From Sipunculus nudus (lineage: Eukaryota > Annelida > Sipuncula > Golfingiida > Sipunculidae), in contig CM049309.1 of the NCBI GenBank assembly GCA_026874595.1, positions 54,166,079 to 54,230,078 of the forward strand: 64,000 bases of DNA, in the 5' to 3' direction. Below, one piece after another: positions 35,601 to 50,600 of the stretch. Under the pieces are notes generated by a model. The model was given only the letters and a program-made list of their open reading frames with translations, was not told where the DNA came from and ran no database searches. The position numbers were made by a program, and so were the translations under genes. Within the stretch, counting starts at the first letter, position 1. Every line of letters begins with the position of its first letter.

Positions 35601-38600
35601 ACTGCTAGTCATTCCTGTTGTCTTGATGTTGGCAGGAGAATGAGGTTTTACTGTATTTTCATTGATGGTTAAAACCTGACAACAGGGTTTGGACTTTTAG
35701 TGTAATGCCTCTTATATAAGAGAAAATCTGCACATTTTTCCCTCACGAAAGGTACAGGATTGTGAAACGTCTGAGTGTTCCCATATGGTTGAAATCATGC
35801 TTGATGAGTAAAGCCGGCAGATTGGTGCTGTTTACCTGTATATGTGAGCTGTTTGATCCAGCCTTGGGAGGCTGGCAGCACATCTGATGCTGGTCTGTGA
35901 TTGCTGCTGTTAATAACACAATGTAACAGCTCTGAATCCCGCTCAGCAGCAGGGAAGTGGATGTATTTATGACAAGCCTATGTATTTATTCATCTGTACA
36001 TCATCCTGACAACATACAGCACTCAGGTGATCTCCTGCCGACCTATGTAGTCACACATGCTGTACACAGCTATTTTTATGAAACACCTCTGGTATTCATA
36101 ACAGACCTCCAACAATAGATACATGAACTTACCTTTATCCTCCTGCTTGTATCCCCAGGAGAAATTAATTTTTCATTATGCTTTCCCATAAACAATGTAA
36201 TTTTTACAAATATTTTATATAAATTCTGTGTACTATATATCATTGACTGAAAAATAGCTTTTTAGCCCTCAGCCCTTAGGCTGATGGGCTATTGTCGTCA
36301 CCCAAGCTGTCCGTCCGTCCGGCGTCTGTTAACTTTTACCTTGTGAGCGGGATATCTGGAAAAGGATTCACCGTCAGAATTTTATTTCCTCGGTAAACAT
36401 GTATATCGACAAAATCTCGGTCAAGTTCGAAGATGGGTGACCTTGACCTATTTTTCTACATTTTAGAGCTGATTATAGAAAAACACTTAGATGCTTATTA
36501 CTCAGGAACCATTTGGTGGATTTTTACAAAAATTACTATGATTATTGGGACTGATAATCTGTACCTGCTACACAAGTTTGGTGGCGCCACCTACAATTTC
36601 TGATTTTTAATGAATTTTTATCGGATTTTTCAACTTTGGGCTTGTGAGCGGGATATCTCAAAAAGGATTCACCGTAGGAATTTTATTTTTTCGGTGAAGA
36701 TGTATATTGACAAAATCTCGGTCAAGTTCGAAGATGGGTGACCTTGACCTATTTTTCTACGTTTTAGAGCTGATTATAGAAAAAACATTTAGAAGCTTAT
36801 TTCTCAGGAACCATTGGGTGGATATTCACAATACTTACTATGATCATAGGGACTGATGGTCTGTAACTGCTGCACAAGTTTGGGGGTGCCACCTACAATT
36901 TCTGATTTTAATGAATTTTTCTTGGATTTTCAACTTTGGCCTTGTGAGCGGGATATCTCTAAAAGGATTCACAATAGGAATTTTATTTCTTTGGTGAAGA
37001 TGTATATCGACAAATCTCAGTCAAGTTTGAAGATGGGTGACCTTGACCTACTTTTCAACTGGGACATGTACAGATATACATCCATGTCAGAACAGATATT
37101 TAGTACTTGTTACTGTTACCACCTTTAAACACTGTTCTTTTGGCTGAGGGCTTTTGTCAGCTTCTGCTGATATTCTAGTTTAACATTTGGTTCATGAATC
37201 ATTTCAGTGTATAACCAGTTTATTCTTCTGCATTACCACTCTAAAAGTAATACTTTCACCCTAGGCCTGGACAGTCAGATTGTTTTTGGTTTTTTGTTGC
37301 CTGGATAGTCTGATTCGTCTCTATTTTTTAGTTATATGATGTAATGCATTTCTTGTTACTTTACCAACACACATTCCATGGAATTGGAAATCCTGTAAAA
37401 TTTGCATTGATACATATTTTCGTGTCTGAAGTGCAGTTTGTGGAACTTCTGGCTAATGGGATACAAATTCATGAAGACATTCAAAAATTAAACATGTCAC
37501 CTACCCAACTCATAAATACTCAACATCAATGGCTTGCCTGACTAGGTAAAGTTAAAAATCCAGAAAATGATGGTAGGGCAACCTAAAGGCTTCTTCTACT
37601 TGCCTGACTGGGCAAGTGGGTCCTACATACCTTTACCTGAAGGCCTGAATCTTAACTTATTTCCAGTTAGCCATATTCATATGTCAATAAAATTCAGGAA
37701 TTTGGAAATATTAGATAGAAAAGACATTAAATAACATGGTTCTGGTTTAATAATCATGTGTTATATGTTGTCACTTATTTTCTAAGGATATATGTTGGTG
37801 CCAAGAAACCCACAAATATTTTATAAACTACTCCTTGTGGCAAATGACCGGTCACTTTTAGTTTTATTTTCATGGATTTACTTTGTTTTAACAGTAGTGC
37901 AGCTTGTATGATTAATGAAGGAAAAATTTTAAATACATAGTTTAATTTGTTGTTCATATAGTCAATTATTGTTACAGGTCCGACAGAGAGATGTTCCAGG
38001 GATCGACTCCGCATTCCTCGCCATGGATACAGAGGAAGGGGTGGAGGTGGTGTGGAATGAAGTCTACATCTCCGAGAAAAAATCATCCAAAGCACAGCTA
38101 GTAAGTGTGCATGACATCATGATTACGTCTTGTTGTTATTTTTTTTTTATTTTTGCATGTGTTAGGAATGTTCATGAACAGTACATGGGATCTGTTTCAG
38201 TAACTTTATCCTTTATATTTCCAATCAGTACACCTGACTCACATAGGTTATTATTATGAAATGTTTTGATGTTACTTTACTGTATGATGTAAGCCAATGC
38301 CCTGTGAATAAATACAAAACTATGTACAAATTATGTTATTGAGACAGGCCCCATCATCTGTTCTTGAGCCTGCTTCAGGCTACTGGTGACAAGAGTTTGG
38401 TTCTTTGTGACAAAATAGCCAGTGTTTACAATAATTAAAATGAAACAGGATCACAGGAAAATATAAAAGAGATTACATAATAATATTAACCATTGGGACA
38501 AACATCTGCTTTTATTGTCTCTAAATGTGGCAGTTTGAGCTATTATAGTATAAGTACACTCTTCATAGGAATAAGGATTACATCAGACTAATATTTTGAA

Positions 38601-41600
38601 CAATCATAGCAACAGTTGTTGTTACAAATTCAAAGCTTACTGTATTTCATGTGTAAAACTACAGTGATATCATAAGTATCAATTTTATATATCAGACTTA
38701 GGTCCCTACCCATTACACAAAACTCACTTTATCAAATTGTCATTGGTGTGTTATGTCTAATTATTATATTCACAAATGTGTCAAAAGTAAAAGTATTGGA
38801 AAAGAACATTATAATCAGAACATTTGCAGTTTCACAATATAATGAACGTCTTGGAGCAGGGGCCAGTGTATCGGAGCCAAGAGGAATCCAGGACAATCCA
38901 AGGATACTCAGATGACACTTCCCTGTGACTTCAGATTCATGATTGGCACAAAACTGTTTTCATATTCCTCATTAAGAACCGATAGTAATTTATTACCTTA
39001 ACACATTGACATACAAATCTACCATGCAGATTTCCTCTGGCAATTCAGTTCAGTGGTCTGAAGACAGTTTCCGTATTGGTTCATAGCAAGTTTACATGAA
39101 TCAGGTTAATTCAGTTGTGCAAGTTGTGACAATCTGTTAGTTATCATATTAGTTGTGTACTGTGTAAAGGGGCTCTAAGCTGTGCATAATTTCATTTACT
39201 CAGCAGTGGTTATGGTTTTGCATTAAGACAATACATGAAATCATTGAGGGCAGTTCTTTACATGTGGTTGCAATATGGACCAGACCTCTTCTGACAGAAT
39301 TTCAGTCAGACCATTTTAGGACATTTTTGATAATGGCATTTGGTCAGATTGTAAATATTGCAAAATAATAAATCAGTATGAATAAACTTAAACTAGTATA
39401 TAAAAATATATGATCAAATCTTATTCAGTCATTGGTAAAACATGGCAAACTCAGGTCGCAGGTACTGTGCAATGTAATTCCTACAAGATGCAACAACTGC
39501 ATGAAAGGAACAGTTTTACTGCCACTTTGTAAAAGGAATTGCACCTTTTGGGTTACTTAGGGAAAAAAAAGTCATATTTGCATATTCATGTCCTTGCATA
39601 CTGTGGTTGGCTTTTTGTTCATGTGGGTTTCAAAGTCGCGATGCCATTATTCATGGTGTGTATAAGATGCCCGACATACACTGAACATTATGCTGTATAT
39701 ATAGCCTGACCAAGTCACCTTTCATCACATTACCTATGCATGAAACATCAAATTGAAGATTGACTGTGAATAGAAAGATATTTTAAGTTACCTGTAAATC
39801 AAAGGTTGATATTGCTAATATGTTACAAGTAATAACTTTTATATTGTCTACCAGTAATAAACATGGTGTTCCACATTGGTCCTCATCAGATCATTAAGAT
39901 ACTGTGCATGTCAGATAACTATATATACCTATGGATATACTCTGTGTATTTTATTGTATGGAGAAATCATGAAAAGGGAACCCTAATGAAATACTATAGC
40001 TGTGAAAATTGAAAAAAAAACCAACCTCATGAACAAAGTTGACCACAGTATTAATATATCAATTGACATATTGATAAGGAGATGGTGATTAACTTTTGTT
40101 CTGTCCTTTGCTTCTTTGTGTTCTTCTAGGCTATCCACCACACAACAGTAAGCTCTAACTTCTTCACACCAGGCACACACAGCCTTGCTCTGATTATTAA
40201 TGATCCTGATTGACAGCTGTTATCTGATCTTTCACCATAATAATCCTGCTTCACTTCCCTGTGGGATGTGGTTAGGTTTCAGATTTGAACAAAACAAATT
40301 ATGAAAATAACAGTTTATTACACACAACTTCTAATCCAAAAGAGGTGGAGGGATCATACATCATGTACATATGTCCTTATTGGCATCCATATATGGCTTT
40401 TATTCCTAGTAGCTTGATCTTGAACAAATGTTAACTTAGAGCTGGATTCTGTGAGCTAACTCAAAATACATCATTATACATCCTGATGATACAATATGTT
40501 GTAATTTTCTTGGTGTTTAAGTTTTTTGAGAGTCAAATATCTGAAGCAGTTCACTTAGACTTTATAAAATATTATAATTTAATGATATGGAATGAAAAGA
40601 ACACTAACTTGCTTTACTATAAACATAAATTAAATGTTTAGGAAATATTTATTGAGGATTTAGAAACTATTGATATTATTCGGCACACCAAAATTGCATG
40701 GTTCAGCCAACATTGTTACTTGTGTCTGTGTATTGATACATATATGTATCATGGGTCAACATGTGCATTGTGATTTATCAATATCCATCAGCTCTAATAA
40801 ATGTATTATAAGATAAAATCAGGTATATTTTTGTACTTTTTCATTTGTAATGTACCAAGAATATGTTGTTTGTGTTTGAAATTGTGTGCTGATAAACAGT
40901 TTAAAGTTACTCTAATTTTTGTAGCTTTCTGATTATGAAATTGATTCCTCATTATAATAATGATGATAATGGTTATTATACAGTAATGCTATCAAAATAC
41001 CTCATAATTCTTAACAACAAGTTTAAATGAATAAATTAAAGAAATATTTAATATATGAGCAAATTATAGTTTATGTATAGAGGGACTGATCATTGAAGCA
41101 TATAGGCTCAAACAGACTGGTTGATAATAATTGTCTGTGTTAGGACCATAACACCACTTTATAGTCATTAACCATCCATGGTACTGAAAGAGAACATTTT
41201 GTACACATACCATGACTGTAGATTACATCTAAATGGCACATTTTCAAGCTCATTAACTGAAAATTGTCCATAAAGATACAATTAGCAAAGTCCTACATGA
41301 ATACTTCTTTTTAAAATCATGAGCAAATTATGTTTAATAGCATTAGAAACAGTCTACTTTAAGCTAATTATTTGATTTATACTGTCATTACACAAATGGG
41401 GCAGGTTATCTTTTATGTACAGATGTTTCCATATGTGACTTTAACAGCATGAAATGCATCCATATTCATTGAAATGGAAATTGTTTTAGTGAATTCTCAG
41501 AAAGACAGGATTTCAAACTTTCCTGCACATGGGTCAAGGTTGATTGAGAGACGGGTCAGTTTTCAGCTTTGTTATATTTGATGTATGTCGTCCATGTTGG

Positions 41601-44600
41601 TCACCCGGTTGGTCATCAGTTGACAAGATGGAAGACATTGACATAACCATTTTCAGTATCGACAGACAATCATGACAGTGATGATGATGATCAATGATAA
41701 TTTCTTAAGTTATTTTGTGTTCCATTTACTGTTATATATTTATTGAACATTGGTTAGCTTTAAAGACAAATTCATTATATCCATGAAATATATTTAATGA
41801 TTATCCCTCTGTGCTCACTGTCTGGGTAATGTAAACCTGCTTTCGATGTTGTTTATTTACACATTTGAAAAAATTATCCAGAAATGTTAGTAATGATATA
41901 CTGTAAATATAATTCAGTAATGCCTAGTACAGTAGCAGTTCATTAGCTACTGTACTCCACTCATTGCTTATGTAATTACATATCCTTATGATCTACTAAC
42001 AGTATCAACAGACCAGTGTAAGCAAGTGAATTACTGTAACTGTTGAAGGTGTGACTTTAACACTGCCTGTATTGCTATTTCTACAATTTGTATCATGTAG
42101 ATTAGAATTTTACATCAGGGTGTTTCATTTAACTACTTTTCCTGTGGAGGTATACAGCTAATTCCTGGCGTAGGACAGCCAGCATCAGGGAGAACCACGA
42201 GATAATTACGGTAGTAGCTTCATACTGTAAGGTAATATTGTGGGCTGTTAATTGATGCTCCCAGATATTCTGTTGCTGTGGCAACTGGCTCTGATAGGAA
42301 CTAAATTAGTCCATTGTAAGAAATTCTGTATGAATTTATCAGTCTGTAGTGAGAATTTCTGTTAATTGTTTAAAATAGACAACAGAAGAAATATACAGGC
42401 ACCATTTTTGATTACAGTCAAAGGTGCTGTATAAGTTGACATACAATTATATTGGGTATGATGTAACAGCCTGTCAGAACCTAACAGTAATCAAGATGTC
42501 ATCCAAATTGTCACATTAAGGTTTATGGTTTACATCAGTAGAATAAGTCAGCATAGAAATGCTATAATGTAAAGCAGAAAGTCCCATGATCATTATTGTT
42601 TGTATGAAATACTGGAATTAGGAACCTAAGAAGCAATGTATAAATAGCATGGAATCTCATAAGTATAAGGACATAATCTACTTTGAGTTGACTATGTGTG
42701 TCACCAGAATACAGTATTGGTGTTTTACACAGTGAGGGTGCAATCACATTGCAGACCTTGTGCTATATCTATGGAAAGTTACGTTGATGTCTCATCAGCT
42801 TATGACTGGGAGCACCCTGTTAATGGGTACTCTAGTATCATGGCGTGAGTAGATATCCCATGCCCTGTGGACCGAGCCACCTGTATCATAAACCTTAATC
42901 GTAATTGATTGTTTGAAGATATAAACAGGTTCAGAGAGTGATAAATCTGATGAGTCTGAAGGGATAATCTCCTGTTAATTATCGCTTGTCCCACACTTGT
43001 CCTTGTGTGCTTGCACGCTGGATCTATACTGATGATAACATTTTTATAGAGTCATCCCTTATTGACAGTGACTGTTAATGTTAGTGTGACATTATATACC
43101 GTCTGTTAGTTATCAAGACTTTACTTACTATCTAACAGGGGTGTGTAACAATTCATCAGTCAAGGCATTTAATTGAACCCCTTGATTAATTTTTAATCAA
43201 TTCAAAGAGAAATGATTTTGATTCTTAATTTTTTCACAAATACCACATCACAGCCTTTTGTGAGCTGTTAAATTTTGCAGAGCATGCCACAGTGCAAGGT
43301 TATTCATGGTGGATGTGCCATAGCTATAGTTTCAAAGTACACCAGAAGACCATTCCACTTGCCCAGAAACAAAAAAATGGTGGGCATATACAGGGAAAGC
43401 TACTTTATTTCTTTACTTGATAAAATTAACTAATATCCATAATGATAAAATAGTTGGTTTCATAGGAAAGGAAGTCTGAAAATTACAACTAAAGTAATAA
43501 CTTAATTGAGAATTTATTTGGAAGTAAAGAATTGTTATTAAATCAGAATTTATTCTAAGGACTGTTACAGTTCACAGGTGTACTTTATATATATGTATAT
43601 GTTTTCTGTGTTTAGTGCAACAATTTGCTGAATATTGTGATGTGATCATGCACAATTAATATAAGAACTGAGCACAAGTATGAGTAAAATTATGTTACTG
43701 ATTTGAAAAATAAATGTGCTTTTCTACAGCATTTCAATAAAGATTTATTTCATGCAAAAGGACTTAATTTGGTTACACACTTTGGATATCATTTCAGGGT
43801 GTTTTGAACTGGTACCAAGTATTTTATACAAATACTGCAGATATGTTTGTGATAGTATGAAAATAATTCCTGCATGCTGTCCTTATGTCAATGTGGTGTT
43901 GTCTAAGGACCACATGTTTGTGGCCTAGATATTTATCCATGCTTTTTTGGTGTTAGATCAGCTGGGTGATACCATGTTTTACTTCCTATTCTGGTCCCAA
44001 GATCCAACAAAATAGAGCTAGTACACTTCCCTAATGAGAGTCACATCTGTGCATCACCATCACTCTACAATGCTTATTGGTCAGAGGGGTCAGACATAAA
44101 TTGATATCTTAGTTCAGTTGAAGGGATGGGGAAAACCACCTCTACACATCCATTCATTCCTTTGGGTGGTGCAGGCTATCTGATAAAATAAGAATAAGTG
44201 AAGTACCAGAAACTCTCAGTGCTTCTAGATATGCCCCCCCCCCCCAAAAAAAAAATGACTGGGCAACTTTTTCCTCTCTAACATAACCCCTCACTTGCTA
44301 CAGTAGGTCAAGTCACCCATTACAGCACAATATAAATACATTAGTTTTATGTAAACCTATCAACGGTAGAACCCATTTTTGTCAGCATATTTTGATAAGT
44401 GTATCTTCAGGGCAGTTCTCAGTAGCTGGCTGGTGATTTCTGGCTGCTGTTTAAATGACAAAATCTGCAGAACTTAAGGGCTTAATGTAGCCACACCCTG
44501 TCCTACAACACATGGGATATTGTTAGCCCTGTGCTGTAATACATTTGGTTTTGTATATCCTTTTGATGCTATTACCACCAAAAAAGTTGAACTGAGGTCA

Positions 44601-47600
44601 CATTTGTACCCTTGTTTATTTGTATCTAAGTGGGTGTGTCAACTGTCATATATCAATATGTTGCTCATGATTCAGGTGTAAGTGCAGGATTGATCCTGGT
44701 CTGTGTGTACATCTGCCTGTTTTTCATGCAATATTTCAAACAGATTTTAATAGATATTATCTAAGTTTTTAGCTCAGCTGACTTTCGGTCATGCTGAGCT
44801 ATAGCGATCACTCTTTGTCCGCCGTCCGTCTGTCTGTCCGTCTGTCCGTTAACCAAGCACAAATCGTAACTGCTGGACCTAGAATCTTGTAACTTGACAT
44901 TCTGAGAGGTCAATGAAAAATCTCCTTGGAAACCAGAAATTAGGTCTCTGTTACCCATATCCTTTGAGCTATGGGGCCCCAAAGTATCCCCCAGAATAGT
45001 CAAAAATTTCATAAAAAATCTTCAATATCTGATTAACTACATCACTGATGGTCATGATTTTTGGCATACATATTGATCATGAGATGTTTCATCAGTTTCT
45101 GCAGACTGGTGGCGCCACGTGTTTTTTTTTTTTTTTTACGAATTTTTTTCTCTATTTTTGAGACCTTTAAAATGTGGACATCTGTTAACAGGGCACATAT
45201 CGTAAAGACTGGACCTAGAATCTTCATTCTTGAAATTCTGAGAGGCCTATGAAAAGTCTCCATGGAAACCAGAAATTAGGTCTCTGTTACCCATATCCTT
45301 CGAGCTGTGGGGTTCCCAATTACCCCCCACAATAATTGAAAATTTGATAAAAAAAACTGCAACATCTCAATAACTAAAACACTGATGGTCATGATTTTTG
45401 ACATACATATTGATCAAAAGATGGTCCATCAGTTCCTGCAGACTGTTGGCGCCACCTGTATTTTTCGATTTTTTATGAATTTTTTTCTCTATTTTTGAGA
45501 CCTTTAAAAATGTGAACATCTGTTAACAGGGCACAAATCGTATAGACTGGACCTAGAATCTTCATTCTTGACACAGTGAGAGACCTATGAAAAGTCTCCA
45601 TGGAAACCAGAAATTAGGTCTCTGTTACCCATATCCTTCGAGCTGTGGGGCTCCCAATTACCTCCCACAATAATGGAAAATTTGTTAAAAAACACTGCAA
45701 CATCTCAAAAACTACAACACTGATGGTCATGATTTTTGACATACATATTGATCAAGAGGTGTTTTATCAGTTCCTGCAGACTGGTGGCACCACCTGTATT
45801 TTTTCAGATTTTTACAATTTTTTTTCTTAATTTTTGAGACCTTATGGACCTTGATGTGGTTATCTGTCAACAGGGTACAAATCGTAACAACTGGACCTAG
45901 AATCTTCATTCTTGTCATGCAAGGAGGCCCATGAAAAGTGTCTGTGGAAATCTGAAATTAGGTCTCTGTTTCCCATATCCTTCAAGCTATAGGACTCTGA
46001 AGTATCCCTCAGAATAATAGACAATTTGATACAAAAGCTGAAGTATCTGAACAACTTATGCAGAGATCACCATGATTCTTTGCAAGGATATTGATTATGG
46101 AGTGTTTCATCAGTTTCTGCAGACTGGTGGTGCCATCTGTATTTTTTTTTAAGGTTTACGCATTTTGTCTCTATTTTTTAGATATATTTAAAATACAGAC
46201 ACAATCTTTGCCTGTTGGTTAATCCATTTGATGCTTCAGTTGAATGGGTATATACTACCATTCAGATGATAAAATTTCCTTTTGCGAATTCCCTTCCCAG
46301 CCAGCTGAGCCTCATGACCCATGGGTCACTTGTTACAAATAGCTTTGAAGAAAATTATTTTACAATAAGGTCAACTTTCAATACATTTATTTTAATATAT
46401 AATATTGCATTGCCAGATATTTTAAGGAAATTCTGGGTTTTTTCTTCTAATTTATAGCTATAATATTCAAATGATTTACATGTAGTCTAATTATGTTGAC
46501 ACACAAATGATGATATAACATTGATTTTTTTCGGGTTCAAATATATTATATACACCTGCCTCTGAAGTGTTGCTTTTTAACAAACCTGGGATTTCATATA
46601 TGTGTAATAATTTAATTAAGACTGTATTGACCCATTATCTCATTTCTCCAAAACCATTAAGTGTTTTATTAGTTTCTGTTGACTGGTGGAGCCACCTGTA
46701 TTTTTTTTTAAGTTTACACATTTTTTCTCTATTTTTGAGATATATAAATACAGACACAATCTTGGCCTGTTGGTTAATCTGTTTGATGCTTCAGTTGAAT
46801 GGATATATACTACCTTTCAGATGATAAAATTTCCTTTTGTGAATTTCTTCCAGTCAGCTGAGCGTCATGACCCATGGGTCACTTGTTTTAGAGATAGATT
46901 TTGAGTAAAGGAAACGTTGAACTTGGGGGAGGCATACACTCTATATGCTTTATGGCCATTACCTCATTTTGTGTCTAGACTGTGTCTGGGTATCAGCCTG
47001 ATATGTCTTTAGGAATGTGTATAAATGTTAAATAGATGAAACATATTCATGTTTCATTGAAAGCCCAATCAGATTGTGTTTTTATTGTTCCTTTGGTGTT
47101 CTACCTCCAGAGATACCTTGCAGATTACATTAATGACTAATGCTTTAACTTGATCATTTCAAACATGATGTGAATTATTCAGAGCTGTTGATTTAAATGA
47201 TTCCACTGATTTTCTGCATCCTCACAATTCATATGTAAATAATGCTCTTCAGTCAACTGTGTACATATATTTTCAGTTATGTTTGTTCACTGTCATAAAT
47301 CCTATAAGTTTGCTGTATTTCAAGCATTTCTTTACTGTGTACCATGCTATTCTGTGTTAAAATTCTTTTACTGTGGTGTAAATTGAATGGAAACATTTAA
47401 ATATAATGTTAAGTAGAACATGTTTGATGTCTTGCATGGGATAAATTTTCCTTTCCTTAATTAACGTTCAGGTGTATTAAATTTTTAGTTTTGTAAACAT
47501 AAATTTCTGGTGTTTGTTGATATATGATGGCCTGTTGTAGTTGTCCTGAGCTGGCTGAATAGATAAAGTTCTTGTCTTTACTTAACAGGATAAGATAAAG

Positions 47601-50600
47601 CAAGTGTTTGACAACCTCATCCAACTGGACCATGCCAACATTGTCAAGTTCCACAAGTACTGGACTGATACCAAACCTGGTAAACCAAGGGTAAGCCTTG
47701 TGAACCTGAAGTAGATGTAAACGGAGTAATCCTCATTCCCAGATAGTAAGGATTTCATCAAGTCCATACATGTCTTAGCATTTTCAAGAATTTAAATGTG
47801 TTTTATTTTACATAACACATCAGTTTTGTTCCATTAATGAAGCCCTTTGAATTACACAATGTGCACAAATTCTTCCTCTTACACATGTACCCAAATACAT
47901 GATTTGGTTTTAATAGTTGGCAGCATTTAAAGTTTTAAAAGTTTTATGCTCTTTAGCATTAGGATGTGTGTGTTTGTTTAAGTTATGTCTTGAGGGAGTA
48001 AGACCAGGAAAGGGGCGTTGTTGTGACACAGGGTGATATTGCAAGTACCCCCATCAGGACACCCACCTGCCCCCAGATGCAACATATATACTACTGACAG
48101 TTTGATGACCATGAGCTGTCCTACAGATGTCCCTCTCCTGTGTTTATATACCACATTAAGAACATTATCCATACTACATAGAAACTCAGGTTTCAGCTTG
48201 AGATAGGAAGTCCAGCTTTATCTTATAGTTTATTTTGGTTAGTGTTACTATTATAGGAGGCAGTGTGGAGATTGATTGCAGGATAAGATGATTGGATGTG
48301 TCTTTACTACTGCTTGGGGATGGATGTCCGGACATAGTAGTACATTGAAGATAAGACTTTTAATTAAACAGCAAGTCAAATTTAATGCAGGTTGTAGCAA
48401 GCAGTAGAGAATCTTTTTTATATGATGTAACATTACTGTGAAGCCTGAAACCCCCCAAGGCAACTGGCCACTTTATGTTTTAATATTATGTACTGACAGG
48501 GACCATATGACTGTTCACAAATTTAATCAACATCTGACAGTCCTGGTGTGGGCATTCTCAAGGCTTAACCAGCCTGTTGTCATCCCAACAGGTGACTGGT
48601 TAATAAATACTGCTTCAGCCCCATCACAGAAAGCTCTCCAACATCTTATACTTCACCATGGAAGTGTTTACAGTATTGCCTGTCAGCAAGTGGCACAGGC
48701 CCAGTAGATCACTTATAAAATCAAGCAGCCAATATAAGACCAAGATCAGGGGCTGCGTTGGTCTGGCTACTTCTGGTCTCCTAGTGATGCTGCTGCAGCA
48801 ATAACAGAACAGGGCTGGCCCAGCCTGAGACCAAGGCTGCTGTGTCACAGAGACAGGGTATGGCGTCCTGGTCTGACAACCTCTAATGTCTGCTGATGTT
48901 TATGACAGATAATCATGTGGTTTGAAGGCCTCCAAGTAGGGGGTTAGTGCTGTTATAAACTGAGCACCAACTCTCAGAGGGATGTGTGTGTGTGTGTGTT
49001 CTTCCCTCATGCATAATTGTCTATGGTAAACTGGATCAGTAGGTCCACAGATGAATCATGTTACCACCCCTAGAGGTTATGAAACTTAGAGTGTTAATCA
49101 TTCTGCAGTTTTATGTAATTAATTAGGCACACATAGGCACCCATGCACACACACTGAGAAACTGTTAAAAAACTAATGGTAGAAATTTGACAGCACTGTA
49201 ACATTTAATCAATAAATCCCAATTTCATTAGGCATTCATAAATAATAATGGTTACAATTAAACTAATAATATTTTGACCAGTCAGTTGGGTTTCACCTTT
49301 TGATGTGATGAAGTAATCAGTTTAAACTACAGGGAGGCTCCAGCTGATTTACATAGCTGAGTTCATGTAGTGCTGTTCAGAATTTGAACTGAATTTACAT
49401 ATTTATAGGGTAATAGAGAATGCCTGAGCATGATTACTCACTAACAATCACACACAGTGACAGTGTGATCTTTCAACATTCCAGTACTATCCCAGGGAAG
49501 GTGTAAAAAAGGGCACTGAAAAAGCAGCCTAATACCACTGCAAATGAAAGTAAAGTTACCTTAATGAACTGTAAGCTGAAATGTGAAATAGTGCCAGATT
49601 TCCTCATTTAAAGGTGAAATACAGTGTCTCAAGGAGGATAAAAATTCTCTTTGTCATGCTGTGTGGGTGAAAGTAAAAGTATCAATTCTGTTAGAAAAAG
49701 GACTACATGTACTTTTATGTCTGAATACTGTACAAAATGGAAGACAGCCATGATATCTTATTATAGCAATACCTCCTTCATTTAAACATCTGTGGTGACA
49801 TAGATAAACAAGAGATTAATATATGTGCTTTGAATAACTAAATACATTATTATTCACAGTAAATACATGATCAAGCATGAAGTATAAGTCATTATTTACT
49901 TTCAGATCCTCACGGTGTTAGAACAGAAAAGAATAATGCCTGCAGAAAAAAAATTTATAACATATTTTAAATATGAAACGTAAATGATAAAACATGGGTA
50001 AATTTTCACACAAATACATGTATACATTTTAAAGGTGTACAGACTTGTTTCATATGTGAATGCACTGATTCCCAAATAACATCACATGTGACTTTCAAAG
50101 TCCTAAGTCCTACATCTTAACTAAACCAAAACTACACTTGTAAAAAAATGAACGTGAATGTCTGCTGAAAGTTACAAGGCTATCCTGTGTGTTTACAGAT
50201 TGAAGATGTGAGGGATGATTTTATTTGATCTGAATATTTAATGCTTAATACAAGATCATGATTCCGAGAACTTTGGCTGTCCCAGGATGATCCCAGCCTG
50301 CATTTGTGAACATCACAAGCTGAAATTTAATGGATAATTTCAGTGTGATTGTGTGAATTTTTAGCTGTGTTGATGGAGGGTCTGATATGCTAGGTTATGA
50401 TGTGTTTTCTGTAGTGAGATCAGTCTTTGTACAAGGCTAGTTTCTTCCCTGTGCTGTGACAGTTACCCGTGTAGTGATTCAGGTGTTGATGAGATTTCAA
50501 CAGCATGTGTGTGCTGGTTAAACCCATGCTCTGGCTGCTGATGCAGTCCAGATCATCAGTGACTCAGACATGGCTGTCAGGTACATAATACAGTCAGATA

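Larger units (their letters stand above)
24757..37977. other. NRBP1 intron 1 (13.2 kb)
   Basis: Besides the elements listed separately (25535-26222, 31781-32502, TA tract 32583-32643, repeat remnant 33740-34740, F2 copy 36264-37180), I see no gene or clear repeat. About 26300-31770 appears to be ordinary intron sequence. Confidence 0.5.
38101..47588. other. NRBP1 intron 2 (9.5 kb)
   Basis: Apart from the F1 element and 319-bp repeat at 44766-46887, and a C12/A10 run at 44234-44255, no gene or bounded repeat is visible. Confidence 0.5.
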
